Below, in pieces: positions 11,995 to 23,136 of a stretch of DNA of 64,000 bases. The translations under genes were made by a program, and so were the position numbers. This DNA is from Rhodosporidiobolus odoratus (lineage: Eukaryota; Basidiomycota; Microbotryomycetes; Sporidiobolales; Sporidiobolaceae): the NCBI GenBank assembly GCA_034387635.1, contig JAOANU010000016.1:124001-188000 (forward strand). Reading direction: 5' to 3'. The notes under the pieces are model-generated. The model did no database searches, had not been told where the DNA came from, and saw only the letters and a program-made list of their open reading frames with translations. Within the stretch, counting starts at the first letter, position 1, and each line of letters starts with the position of its first letter.

Positions 11995-13556
11995 CAGCAA
12001 GTTCAACGATTGAGACAAGAAAAGAAGAAGGATGAGGAGGAGGAGGAGCAAAGACTAACCTCCTTTCCACCCCACCCCCAGATCCCTCAACCTGGCACTC
12101 CCAACATGATAAACCCACCCATGAACACTCAACTCCCTCCCATCCTCCCAAGCGCTCTTGACAATCGGACTGTCCGCTACAGCTTTAACGGTAGCGGTCA
12201 CATGAGAGTCGGTCAAGTGCGAGAGGCAGAGGTCGGAGAGGGGATCGGAGGAGGTGGGGAGGTGAGTGGTAGCGAGGGATTTGATCTACAGAGAGGACCG
12301 ACCACAAAATGGGTTAGAATGCGTTTACGAGGAGGACGGGGAAGGAGGAGGAGACTGGAAGACGTACAGGCGCAATCCACTTGCTGATCGTCTCTTCGAC
12401 ACTGCCCTCTTTGGGCGGGGGGACCACCTTGCCAGCCTTGTCGTTTGCATCACTCTCAACCGCAGCTGACATACCTGCCTTGACACCACCGCATCCGGTG
12501 TGACCTGCACACGAGAACAAACGAGGAGAGGATCGAGTTAGAATGGGTGACCAAACAGAGGGAAAATCAGGTGACAAATAAAGACATGGACGTACCACAA
12601 ACAATGATAGCCTCAACCTTCAACACATGCACGGCATACGCCAGCGCTGCCGAAGCTGACAAATCTCCAGGGTGGAAGCATTGAGCAATGTTGCGCTGTT
12701 TGACAGTGTGTCCGCACCGGAGGGAAGTTAGCGCCGAGCCAAGAAGACAAGGATTGTCGTCTTGACTAGGGAGAGTAGAGGGAGCGGGGTAGGAGAAATA
12801 GGACATACGTGAACGAAGATGGAGCCAGGGGCGACACCAGTTGCGCTATATGGGAGGGGGTACAAAGGAAGGAGAAGGAGAGTAAAGTTGGGTTCAGCGA
12901 CTGATGAGCATTGCCGCTCGGGCGGAATCACCATGCTCCTCAGGGCAATTGTGGACCATCGGAACCGTGAAGGGATGCGCAATGCTACAGGCGGCAAGCG
13001 GCGGCCGTTCTGCAAATGCGCCCCACAAGCGCTTGCCGCACTTTCCCCCTCATCTTGACAATCGCAAATCCCCTCTGCGCACGCGAAGTAAAGTCTTGCG
13101 CTTGTAACGCCGTCGCGTCGCCCCGACCGCGCCGACCGAAGGTAGCGAGATAAGGAAGGGGAGGGGAGAAACGTACAGCTCTGCGCTAACCCTTGAATCA
13201 CTGCAGCCCAACCAAAAGATCTTGGGAGCCTGGCCCTTGTGCAGCTTCTTGAGGAGGGCGGGGTCGGCTTGTTGAAAGGCGGCAGAGTAGGTTTCGTTTG
13301 CGTCGAGGACGTTTTGAAGGAGCGTGGTAGCCGAGGAGGAGGGGGAGGGAGTGGTGGACATGGTGGAGTTGAGCGAGTGAGGGGTGGTAGCGAAGGTGCG
13401 AGTAGAGGTGTGCTTCAGGGAAGAGATACAGGGAGAAGAATGAGGGAGAGAAAGAGACGAGAAAGAGTTTGGGGAAGTGGGAAAGTGAGATTGGGGTGAT
13501 CGACTAGTGAAGCGGCTCAGAGTCAACGAGCGAGGTGCAGACCAGCGTAGGGGCAT
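11835..13556 (-). CDS. NCE103: Beta-carbonic anhydrase
   Basis: Six exons (13556-13177, 12845-12809, 12695-12596, 12504-12368, 12285-12060, 11902-11835) give 315 residues. The enzyme hydrates CO2 to bicarbonate. The zinc site is complete: Cys118 with the Asp120-Arg122 dyad in the motif GCSDSR, then His174 and Cys177 in HTGCGG. RNIA at residue 140 and a C-terminal SVHGWVYHVGSARL segment also fit the class. The first 65 residues are rich in Arg and Ser with almost no acids, which looks like a mitochondrial leader. A second in-frame ATG at 13361 (Met66, MSTTPSPSS) would give a cytosolic form of about 250 residues. The last intron holds a long GA dinucleotide repeat. It is transcribed divergently from the RhoGAP gene. 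The symbol follows the yeast orthologue. Confidence 0.93.
11957..11993. repeat. (GA)n microsatellite inside an intron
   Basis: About 17 consecutive GA units lie in the last intron (11903-12059) of the carbonic anhydrase gene. On the transcribed strand this is a CT/pyrimidine tract between the donor and the acceptor, so it could act as an unusually long polypyrimidine stretch. Its length is likely to vary between strains. Confidence 0.85.
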
Positions 13557-13871
13557 TCAAGGGATGCACGGGTGTATGGATCTGGATCTGGATCTGGATA
13601 AGCGGATAAGGCTGTGGATTGAGATCAAAGACTCGTCCGAAGACAAGTGCGAGAAAAACTCGCCGGGTCTCATCAATTTCGACTCGCTCGCTTCACTCTT
13701 CCTTGTGTCTTCTGATTGACAGCACTCTGGACAGTACAAGGATACCCAGTGCACTGCTAGTACTACCCTAGACTCCCTCATTGAGTTAAACGAAATTACC
13801 AGATTGACGCCAGCGCTGGCTCCTCCCTTCCTCAGGCTGCGGGCGTCCCTCTTCCTCTCGCTCACCACATC
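13557..13871. promoter_or_regulatory. Divergent promoter region between carbonic anhydrase and RhoGAP genes
   Basis: These 315 bases separate two start codons pointing away from each other, so both promoters must lie here. A short tandem repeat of the hexamer CTGGAT, about four copies, sits at roughly 13579-13602, close to the carbonic anhydrase start. No clear TATA element was identified. Confidence 0.55.
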
Positions 13872-16800
13872 ATGTCAACCCTGCCGACCACGCAAGGGGG
13901 ACCACCGACTCCCCCAACTCAACCCATAGTACTCCCTCCTACCTTTGGAAACAGCGTCCGTTCTACCTTTCTCAGTCGCTCCTCCTCTCTCTCTTCGTAC
14001 ACCGCCCCACTTCTCCCCCTCATCCCCAACTTCCTCCAACCCTGGGCCCTACACTGACCAGTAATGCACTACATGACACACAGTTCTGGTCCACCGATTA
14101 CCGTCTAGGTCTCACCACCCTCTTTACCGCCCTCGACCAGGGTCAAGTTCAAAACGACGAACTGATCCAAACCCTCAAAGCGAGGATTCACTCCGAGAAA
14201 CTTGTCGCCAAAGGATTGAGACCCCCTCAGTTGAACAGAGATGGCTTTGGAGCTGGTCAGTCCTCGCTCTCGTTCTCCTCTTTCTCTCCGCTGAGGGTCG
14301 ACACGACCACGCCGAAGGGGCACCGGACTTGCCGGATCACCCCCACTTTGCGCTCACGCCTCTTCGTGGGTTTTGAATACGCTCGCAGACGATGGAGCCA
14401 CCCTCAGAATGGCATTTGAAGCCGTCCTGACGAGCTCAGTCGAGGAAGCCAACGCGAGGGAGGAATTGGCAGAGGACTTGACCGTGAGCCTTTCTCTTCT
14501 CTTGTCCCACACTTCCCCTTCCCTCGTCTACCAGCAACCTCTGCCTCTGCACGAGAGTAGAGTGTCCTCCTCTTGCCCAGACCGCTCACTCGCGTCTCTG
14601 CTTCCCTCCCTTCACCTCGTGCAGAAAACCATTCTACACCCCTTCACCACCTGGACCACCTCTCACTCAACCCGTCTCCGCTCCTCCTACACCCTCCTCT
14701 TCACCCACCTCACCCAATGGGAATCTCAACGGACTCTGGTAGAGCGTCTCAAAGCTACTTACGACGAGGCGTGCCGTCATGCCGACAGTGTGGAGGATGA
14801 AGTCAATTTCTCGAGGGAACGGGTTGGGGTCGAGAGGGAGAGGGAGAGGACTTTGAGTGGAGGAGGTCGAGTTGGAGGCGGAGTCGGAGGAGAGGGGGAG
14901 AAGGAGGATGTGAGGAGGGAGAGACAGGGGAGTGACGCGGGGAGCGGGAAATTACCTGCCAGGCCGGGGGAAATCGATGATCTCCCCTCGTCCAAGAGGG
15001 AGACGTCAAGGTCGAGCTCTAGGAGGAGGAGAAAGCAGCAGCAAATGGAGGAGGAGGAGGAAGGAAAGGAAGGGAGCGAGGATGGATTACCTCCCGTTGA
15101 CGATGAGGATGACGACCTTCTCCTCCCACGATCTGGCGCAACGGGCGGTAGCGTGATCGGTGCACTTGGAAGGGCATTCTCGGTAAGGAAGCCTAGCAGC
15201 GCGACCAAGGCGCCCGCTTCGCCCGCTTCCTCTCCGGCTGCGATTCGTGAGGTGCGGGGGGATGAGGAAGAGGACGTTGGGGGAGAGAAGGTCGGAGGAG
15301 GCGTGGAAGGTGCGAGGGAGGGGATCAAGAGGATCGTGGAGAGTGAGGAGGTCAAGAAGGGAGTTGAGTGGGGTAGGACAAAGTGAGTTTCCCCTGTTTC
15401 TCTCTCTCGCTTCGTTCTTCCCTACCCTCCTTCTCCTATTCTACTCCTTGTCTGTTTACTGTCTGCCTCGGCCCCCTGACCCGCGTTCTCCCATTCCTGT
15501 TTTGCCAGGTTCACCTCCCTTCTTTCGCGTCTCCCTCAAAACCCCAACCTTCCTAACCTACCGAATCTGCCTATCAACTTGCCCTTCGGCGCTTCTGCCC
15601 TCGGTGGAGGGTCGGGTGAAGAGCGGCTCATCAAGGCGCGGAAAGTGGCGGATGACGCGGAGGAAAAGTATAAGAAGGAGGTTGATGTGTTGGACGCTTT
15701 GCGGTGCGTCGTTGCCCCTCTCGCCATCATCTTCCAAGTTGTCGAGACTGACTGATTCGGTCCCTCGTAATCGCTTGAATCTGACGCTTACAATACGATC
15801 AGTCTCACCCTCGAATCCACCCTTTCCCTCCATCTCCCCTACCTTCAACGCCTCGAAACCGACCGTCTTCGGGCGTCTGCCTCGGTCCTGAAGAGTTACC
15901 ATCAAGCTATCAGTGACTTGCCAAAGAAGGTTTCTGCCGCGCTAGAGAGGGTCGGGACTGCGGTTGAGTTGGTCAATCCGGGTAAGGATGTCAGGGGGGT
16001 TGTCGAGAGGAGGCGGTACGTTCTGGCTCTCCCGCCTGCTCGAGTTCATCTGACGGGACGCTAACTCACGATGGTCCCCATCTGGCATCTACTACGAGCA
16101 GCACCGGCCCTTTCCAACCCCGTCCCATCCTCTACACCTCACACTACGCCGAACCCCCCCTCTCAACCTTTGGCATCTCCCTCCTCCGCTTTGACGAAAC
16201 CAATCCCCTCAAGAAAGACTCGGAACCAGAGACGCTCGTTCCTCCCGTTCTCGTGTTCCTGCTGCGATGGATCGAAGAACAAGGTCAAGGAGGAGTAGTG
16301 GATAACGCTGAACGTCGCAAAGCGTGGTTGTACGAAACCCCCTTGGCATGGCAACACCGTCTCCGTCAACTCTTAAACAGCCCTTCAACCCTCTCCCTCC
16401 CCTACGACTCACTCTCCACCCTCCTCTCTCGTCCCTTCCCCTCCCCTTCAGTCTCTGACACCCCAGACTCGAATGAACCTCACACAGTGGATTTACCCAT
16501 CGCTTGTGCGACGGTCAAGTTGTGGCTTTTGGAGTTGGAGACGCCTGTCATTGGGTGGGATAGGTATGAAGAGTTTAGGGGGGTGTTTCCGGCTAGGGTT
16601 GGGGGCACGGAAGGGGAGGTCAAGGTGGAGGAGATTGCGAGAGTTGTGGGCAAGTTACCGAGGGTTCACTTTGAGGTGCGTTTTTCTCCCCTGCGCTATC
16701 CAGCCGACCTCATCCTGAGAGAGCAAGAAGAGGTAAATCGGCTGACACGTTGCCTCGCCTTGCAGACTCTTAAACTCCTCATCACTCACCTCGAAACCCT

Positions 16801-17797
16801 CATCTCTTCCACTCCCAACCCATCCGAACCCGACTCGATTTACCTCCAGAAGCTCTCCCTGTCGCTCTCTCGGCCCATTCTCCGTCCGAAAACCGAAACC
16901 GCCCTAACCCTCGACGAACGTTTCCCCTCCCTCCTCCTCACCGAACTGATCAAGAACCGTCAAACTATCTTTGGATTGGCGGAAGAAGCGGCTAAGAAGG
17001 AGAGAGAGGAGAGGTATAAACCTAGGAGGCAGAGGACCAAACCGATTGATGTCAGGCCTACTAGAGGGAATTTGGGAATTGGGGCGAGGGAGACGGTGGA
17101 TATGGGAAAGGCTAGTCAGGTCTTGATGCAGCAACAAGCTAGGGGTACAGGTGGTGGAGCGGTTCCAAACCTTCCGACTATGGAAGAAACTCCTCCTCCT
17201 CCTTCGCCTCCGATTCCCTCAACTCCGAGCGCCGCAAGCGCTAAGCAACCCGCCCTCCTAGGAGTCGACACCTCCTCCCTCCCCCCACCTTCTTCTTCGA
17301 CTCTCGGAGGAGGTTTCGCCGCGAGTCCCATGAGCGCTACCGCAGATGAACTTCCTCCTCCTATTCCAGTCGTCTCACCTTCTGCTCCTCCCTCCGCTCC
17401 CGCTGCAACCGAGGGAGAGGAAGAGGAGGACCCAGCGACGCCGACTTCAGCCGCAACGCCGACTTCAGCCGCGACGCCGACTTCAGCCGCAACGCCGACT
17501 TCAGCCGCGACGCCGACTTCAGCCCCCGCATCTTCGGATGCGACCACTCCTCTCACTTCCTCCTCTTCTCTCAAACGCTCGACTGCCTCTTCCGCCTCTA
17601 CTTCCAGTAGCACCGGCAGCGGGAGTGGACGGTTGAGGGGTGCGAGAGCTCCGAGACCTCCTAGTCAGGTCATGGCGGCTGTCGTAGCTTTTGAAGGAGG
17701 AGACGGCACGAAGGCGAAGGGGAGTAGGGAGAGTTGGACTACTACCAGGGGTAGGGCGCCGGTTGAGATTGAGGATGGTGGGGAGGGGGAGAACTGA
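13872..17797 (+). CDS. F-BAR and RhoGAP protein of the Rgd2 type
   Basis: Eight exons (13872-13955, 14084-14255, 14389-14483, 14625-15382, 15509-15703, 15803-16015, 16102-16675, 16766-17797) give 1,040 residues. The start LPPTFGNSFWSTDYRLGL matches the fungal Rgd2 F-BAR opening. The F-BAR helices run from about 28 to 190 and resume at about 365 to 505. Between them is a charged low-complexity insert where yeast Rgd2 carries a DEP domain, and I see no DEP here. The RhoGAP domain spans about 506-740: TGPFQPRPILY, FGISLLRF, PPVLVFLLRWIEEQG, then CATVKLWLLELETPVI and KLPRVHFETLKLLI. The usual arginine-finger position reads AWLYETP, with Glu584 in place of Arg. The tail is Pro/Ser-rich with a six-residue tandem repeat. 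Yeast Rgd2 regulates Cdc42 and Rho5 at the cortex. First donor GTCCGT. Confidence 0.88.
17438..17527 (+). repeat. Five tandem 18-base units coding TPTSAA
   Basis: Five head-to-tail copies of an 18-base unit lie in the last exon of the RhoGAP gene and encode residues 922-951, reading TPTSAA each time, the last copy slightly diverged. Units alternate at one third-codon position (A or G), which suggests growth by duplication of pairs. The repeat is in frame and keeps the protein open. Confidence 0.9.
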
Positions 17798-18245
17798 ATG
17801 GAGGAGAGAAGAGGCCGGGGCGCATTGAGAAGGTTGGCACGCGAGAAAGAGGTGGGTACGCGGATGAGAGGGAATAATGGGGACAGGATACGCAACGCTA
17901 CGATGACTGGAGAAGGAGACGATCATCGTGAGGAAGGGGACGCTGGCCGTTCAGAGTTGAATGTCTCCTTTTTCTTCCATGTTTGCCTCGTTTCGTTTCA
18001 GTAATTCCTTTGCGGTGCCGACTATGAAATTTGACGACTCTTCTACGCCCTGAAAGTGGGCAGGCGAGCGCGGGAAGGCAAGTCGGAGCATTTGGAAAGT
18101 CCAGCACAAAGATGAAAATGCGTTCTTTCCGGCGTTTGGCCCTCTCGCCTTCTTCAGAAGAAATAGCTTCACATAGTATACTACTGAACGAAACTGGTTT
18201 TCCCTGTACGTGGCTGTCACAAGCAAGCCTCTTCACCCTACCTCC
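17798..18245. other. Convergent 3' region
   Basis: The RhoGAP gene ends at 17797 and the minus-strand lectin gene ends at 18246, so these 448 bases should hold both 3' untranslated regions and terminators. I see no coding frame or structured element worth naming. Confidence 0.5.
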
Positions 18246-21200
18246 TCACCTGGAACTCCACCTAACCTCCCCCTCCCCATCCCTCATCTCCAACCTCGCT
18301 CCACCCTCTTCCTCCTCCCCAATGATCACCAACCTCTCCGCCCCTCCCCCCGCATTAGTCCCACTAGCCCACGCGACTCCATTACTAGTATACAGCACGA
18401 GGTTACCGTCTCCCTGCAAAGCGAGCCAGGGGTCTTTAGCGTCGAACGGCTGAGGTGGGGCGCACCAATGCGTTGAGTCGGGGGTGGGAGAGGTTGGACC
18501 CGAGGGAGAGGAATGGAGGATAAGTTGACAGGTTGTAGGGGAGAGGTAGAGGAATGTTGGAGTGAGAGGTTTGTCGGAAGCAGCAGGGGGAGGAGGGGGG
18601 GGAGGGGCGTCACTACCCGGACGGGGCGGGATCGCAGGTGGACCACTAGCAGGAGAGGTGGGCTGAGCAGGGGAGGAGAAATTGGGGAAAGAAGATCCGA
18701 CATCGATTCCGTGTTGTTGAAGTGCAGAACCGACGTCGTGGACGAAGCGGCCAAAGTGTCCGTGATGATGGTGAGGTTTTTCGGGGACGGGAGGGGGGCG
18801 TTGAGGGACTGGAGGAGGTCCAGATTGTCCTGGAGAGGGAGGTTCAGGTGGAGCAGGGACATCGTATTCATCTCCCTCCCTTTCGTCGAGTTCCTTCCCA
18901 CGAATCTCGCGTGGTGCAACTGCAATCCATCGTCCAGCGTGAAGGACGAAGCCATCTTGGTTACTCCAGCTGTAATCGGTCGAAAAGAGGGTATTGCCTT
19001 CATGGTCGAGAAGGCGGAGGTAAGGTTGGTGATTCTGGAGAATGAGTTTCGGGCGAGAAATCCATTCTTCCGGTGCAGTGGGGTGATCGGGTGTTGGGGC
19101 TCGCGGCGCAGGTGGCTGACCAGCGAGGTAAGGGGCGAGGTAAGACGAAGGCGACCAGAGGAGGTCTCCACTTCCACCCTGAGAACGCAACTCGAGCGCT
19201 CCCTCCAAGTTGAACTCCAACTGAGGCTCATCCACATCCCCTCTCCCACTTCTCCCACTGGTCCACAGGACTCTCCCAGTCCCATACTCCCCATACCCAA
19301 ACTTATCCGTCCTCCCCTCCTCAACCTTCCTAAGCAATACCTCCCCCCTCTTCCCCACCTCCCACCTGGCCCCTTTCAACGCAACCCCCCCTTCCCCCGC
19401 TCTACTCATCCCCCTCCCATTCAACCTAACCTGACCCGCCTCATACTCCAATTTATCCCCGACCTCCGGTTCAATCCCAATCAACCATTGCACTTCACCT
19501 TGAACGAATTCGGGTTGGAGGTTGCAGGAGAGGACTCGACCACGGTCGGGCCATTGAGTCAGGAAGGCGGTGGGAGGGGCGTTGATGGTGCCGGGGTAGA
19601 ACCGGTGGGTGGATCCGCCGAAGCGGGTGCGAGGGAGGATGGTATTGCCTTGGACAGTAAAGTTCTTTGTGCCGGAGAGGCTGCGTGAAAAATAGGCCGG
19701 TAGTCAGCAGCCTCAGATCAGTCAGTAGTGAAGCAACGAAGGGAGGGGCAGGGTTCGTGCAAGGTGCCGAGAAGACAGAAAGAAATAACGCACGAGATCG
19801 CATAGCCAAATTGTCCGGGGCCGAACGTGTTATGCAGGACCTCGCCGCCATAATTCTGTTTCAATGATAGACAGGAGCGTAAGGGGCGATCGACGCGTCA
19901 GCGACGAAAGGCACAATGGCGGAGTCATAGAAGGAAAGAAGGCGAAACAGGACAAGAGTGACAAGGAGAAAAAGAAAACAGCCAAAACACGTACAAGCGT
20001 ATGATGCGGGCCCCACCCATTCCAACTCGTCGGTCCGCATCCAAGTCCCAACCTGATGAAGGCGCCTTCCGTTCGAATCCTGTTACCGATTACTCGGGTA
20101 CCGGTGAAATCCCGATCAAAAGGGAAGTCGTCGACCCTGCGAAGCGTGAACAAGATTGGTCAGCCTAAGGCTCAACCCGTGTGGGAAGTCGAAGCAAGTG
20201 GGAGGGCGCGGCGCGGAGGGGAACCCCTGACAGATCAAGCCAGCCGAATCGACTCAGGAATGCGTTGCAACCGGATGGAAGGGCGACATTCGGAGCGAAG
20301 TAGGCGGCGGTGGAGATTGCACGTACATGTTGATCGCACCGAGCAAGTTCCTCTGCCTCGCAATAACGGTGTTGTTGGTGACCATTGATCCAGGTGCACA
20401 AAAGAGAACGATCGCGCCCTGCGATTTCCAATAGGTGTCAGTCTTACGTCGGCGTTTGGGCCTCTTGGTACGGACAGAATCGTGCCTGGCGAGAAGAGTA
20501 ACATACGTCGGTAGCATCAATGACGGTGTTACCAGCGATCAAAGAGTCTTTGCCGGCAATGGACAGACCGTCGGCCCAAGGGCCAGGAGCTGCGCTTGGA
20601 ACAGGCATGGTGAGTCGACGGTTCCGATGACAGCATTCGAGAGGCCCTGTACGGATTTCGATACAGGGACTAGATATGCTGAAAGAACAAACCTTGCTGT
20701 CCACAAGGCCCGACGATATTATTGAGCACCTTGCAGCGTTGCGCAAAGTCGACTAGATGGACCTGAAAAGTAGCAAGTCAGGATAGATGTAAACCGTCAG
20801 AACATAGTGTCACTTCGAAAGACGGGGTCCAAACGGAGAAAGCAGCACGTAGAGGGAAAAGGGAGAGCTTACACCAGTCCAGCCCCTGGGGTCTTCGACC
20901 CTGCATCCTTCAAGTACCTGGTCCGTCCCCTCTGGACCCCCCATCCACACCAACGCACCCCCACCCTCGATCCATCCCAACCCGCCTTTCCTCTTCAATT
21001 CCTCCTTCTCCTCCTCCGTTGGAGCTTTTGCTCCCCAGCCCCTGCATCCTTTGACATGAACCCTCTTGAGCGAAGTGCGTTGAAGGTTGAACATCCTCAC
21101 GGCGGTAGCTTCCTTCTCGCCTCTGGTTTCGAGGATCGCTTGTTCGCCCGATTCGAAGGTGGGGTAGCCATCCGTGGCGAGGGTCGTGTCCGAGTGAGTG

Positions 21201-21355
21201 AGTTCGACCTGAGAGTAGATCGGATAGGTGGCGCCGCGTTGAAGGAAGACTGTAGTTCCTGGACCGCCGTCTCTGAAGAGTTGTGAGAGAGCGACGGCAG
21301 GATCGTTCTCGGGTGAAGGGTAGTTGGGAGGTGGGAAGGTGTGAGTGGGTGCCAT
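18246..21355 (-). CDS. Right-handed beta-helix protein fused to bulb-lectin-like repeats
   Basis: Seven exons (21355-20873, 20762-20693, 20589-20507, 20418-20327, 20136-19995, 19855-19794, 19680-18246) give 788 residues. The N-terminal half has the rung pattern of pectate-lyase-like parallel beta-helices: repeated short turns ending in GNTV, NNTV, GNRI and HNTF, with asparagine ladders, from about 130 to 330. The C-terminal half carries B-lectin style units: LEFNLEGALELRS with LLWSP, PYLRLLDHEGNTLFS, then LALQGDGNLVLY with VAWASG from about residue 730, and a last unit ending EVRWSSR. QGDGNLVLY fits the mannose-site pattern QxDxNxVxY. A Pro/His-rich linker (PPPVPEKPHHHHGH) separates the lectin parts. 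No signal peptide is visible at the chosen ATG, which is odd for a putative polysaccharide-binding protein. Function unknown; binding or cleavage of a glycan is an inference. Confidence 0.8.
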
Positions 21356-21671
21356 AGCGCAAGTGCTAGATAGGCGAGTAAGGGTTCTAAAGAGGTGTGG
21401 AGCCAGACAGATGGGCTTTATAAGTCGAGAGGCTGACCAGGACGGGCCAGACAGCGATCCGAGCAGTTTGAGAGGACAAGAGAAGGGGACGAGAAGCAGA
21501 GCAGGTAAGAGAGGGATAGTCAGAGGTCAAGAGTGACGTATTCCACCGAAAGAGAGGCGGGAACGAGACAATCAGGGATGTCAAGTTTCCGGAAGAGGGA
21601 GGACAAACTCAATCCTTCACTGTCAACGTCGATTCGCGCCAGACTACACAAGAACAACGCCAAGCAGGAGA
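21356..21671. promoter_or_regulatory. Divergent promoter region between the lectin fusion gene and ERCC1
   Basis: These 316 bases lie between start codons on opposite strands and should contain both promoters. No TATA box or named site was recognised. Confidence 0.5.
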
Positions 21672-23136
21672 ATGAGTGGCTCGGGACCCTTCCGACCTTC
21701 TCCCGCTGCCAGCAACGGCGAAGGTGTCAGTCCCTCGACTTCATCAGCAGCTGCAACAAACCCCTTCAACACGAAACCACGCCCACCAGTAGTAGGCGCA
21801 GCATCAGCAGCAGCTAGAGGGAAGCAGTCGGTACAGTCTGGCCAGCCGGCGCAATCAGCTGGAGGAGCTGGCGGCAGGGTCGTACAGCCTGCCACATCGA
21901 ATGGGGGCGGACAGCCAGCTGGAGGACCGGTACCCATAGGCGGTCCAGCCGGCATAGTACGTCGTCAAGTACTCAATTCGATTCTCGTATCGACTCGTCA
22001 GGTGCGCTGCCATTCCCTTCTTGCGCCCTTCTGTCTACCCGGGATCCGTAGAGGCTGAAACAACTTATACAAGCAGAAGGGTAACCCAGTCATCAGCCAT
22101 ATCCGCACCGTGCCGTGGGAGTACGGTGACATCAAATGCGACTACCAGGTTGGCGCTACCGCGGGCGTCTTATACCTTTCGTGCGTTTTCCGTGATCTTC
22201 TGCGGCGCTTTGAATCGTTCTTACGGCTGCCGGACTGTCTAATTGATACTGTCCTCACGTCCATACAGCATCCGCTATCACCTCCTACATCCCGAATACA
22301 TCCACACCCGCATTGCCGACCTCGGACAATCCTACTCCCTTCGCATCGTGCTGGTCCATTGCGACGCCGATAACCACACAGCAGCCATGCGGGAGCTTAC
22401 CAAAGTCTGCCTCATCAACGGCTACACGCTGATGGTGTGCTGGACGTGCGTCAACTGTTGCCCGTTCTTCCTCTGACCGCGGCCCTGGCGTCCTTCTAGA
22501 TCTCCCCAAGCTCTGGCACATCACACGTGTAGCCCTAAGACTGACTCACACCCTTGAAGGTTACAGAGCTCAAGAAGCTGGTCAATACCTTACCCTCTAC
22601 AAATCGCTCGAACGGAAACCTCCCGACCTGATCCGTGAACGCGTCGACGACTCATACATGGCACACCTGACGAGCGCGCTGACGTCTGTCAAGGGAGTTA
22701 ACAAGACGGACTGTGTGACGCTGGTCAGCAACTTTGGGGTGCGTCATTCTACCTTTACCCTTTCCCTCATCTCTCTCTTTTCGAATCAATCTCTCTATAA
22801 ACTGACCCTCATTCCTCGCTGTCCAAACACACTGACGCACATCCTCATCCCGACACGCCCCCTCCCTCGATCTCACGCATTTCAACCTCCGCCACGCGCA
22901 CGCACGCACACACGCCGACCCCACAGTCCTTCGACAAGATCCTCACGGCCCCCTCCTCCTCCCTCTCCCTCCTCCCCGGTCTAGGTGACAAAAAAGTCAA
23001 ACGTCTCCGAGATGCCTTTACCTCCCCCTTTCAACTCAACAGTCCGGCTCAGAAAAAGAGGAGGGAGAAGGAAAAGCAGCTGAGGACGAGTGAGGCGGCT
23101 AGGAGGGCGGAGAGGGGGGAGAATGAGATTAATTAG
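21672..23136 (+). CDS. RAD10: DNA repair protein ERCC1/Rad10
   Basis: Five exons (21672-22001, 22077-22180, 22269-22445, 22567-22738, 22927-23136) give 330 residues. The protein is the non-catalytic partner of the XPF/Rad1 structure-specific nuclease in nucleotide excision and single-strand annealing repair, in the nucleus. The first 95 residues are Gly/Ala/Ser-rich and probably disordered. The central nuclease-like fold starts at NSILVSTRQKGNPVI and includes IRTVPWEYGDI, IRYHLLHPEYIHTRI and WTAQEAGQYLTLYK, all close to the ERCC1 pattern. The C-terminal tandem helix-hairpin-helix reads LTSVKGVNKTD and LLPGLGDKKVKRLRDAF. Length is normal for fungi. The last intron (22739-22926, 188 bases) is longer than most in the window. 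It is divergent from the lectin fusion gene. Confidence 0.95.

Noticed and set aside
20810..21362. A second plus- and minus-strand frame over the first lectin-gene exon
   Set aside because: These are alternative-frame shadows; only the 21355 start leads into the spliced beta-helix frame.
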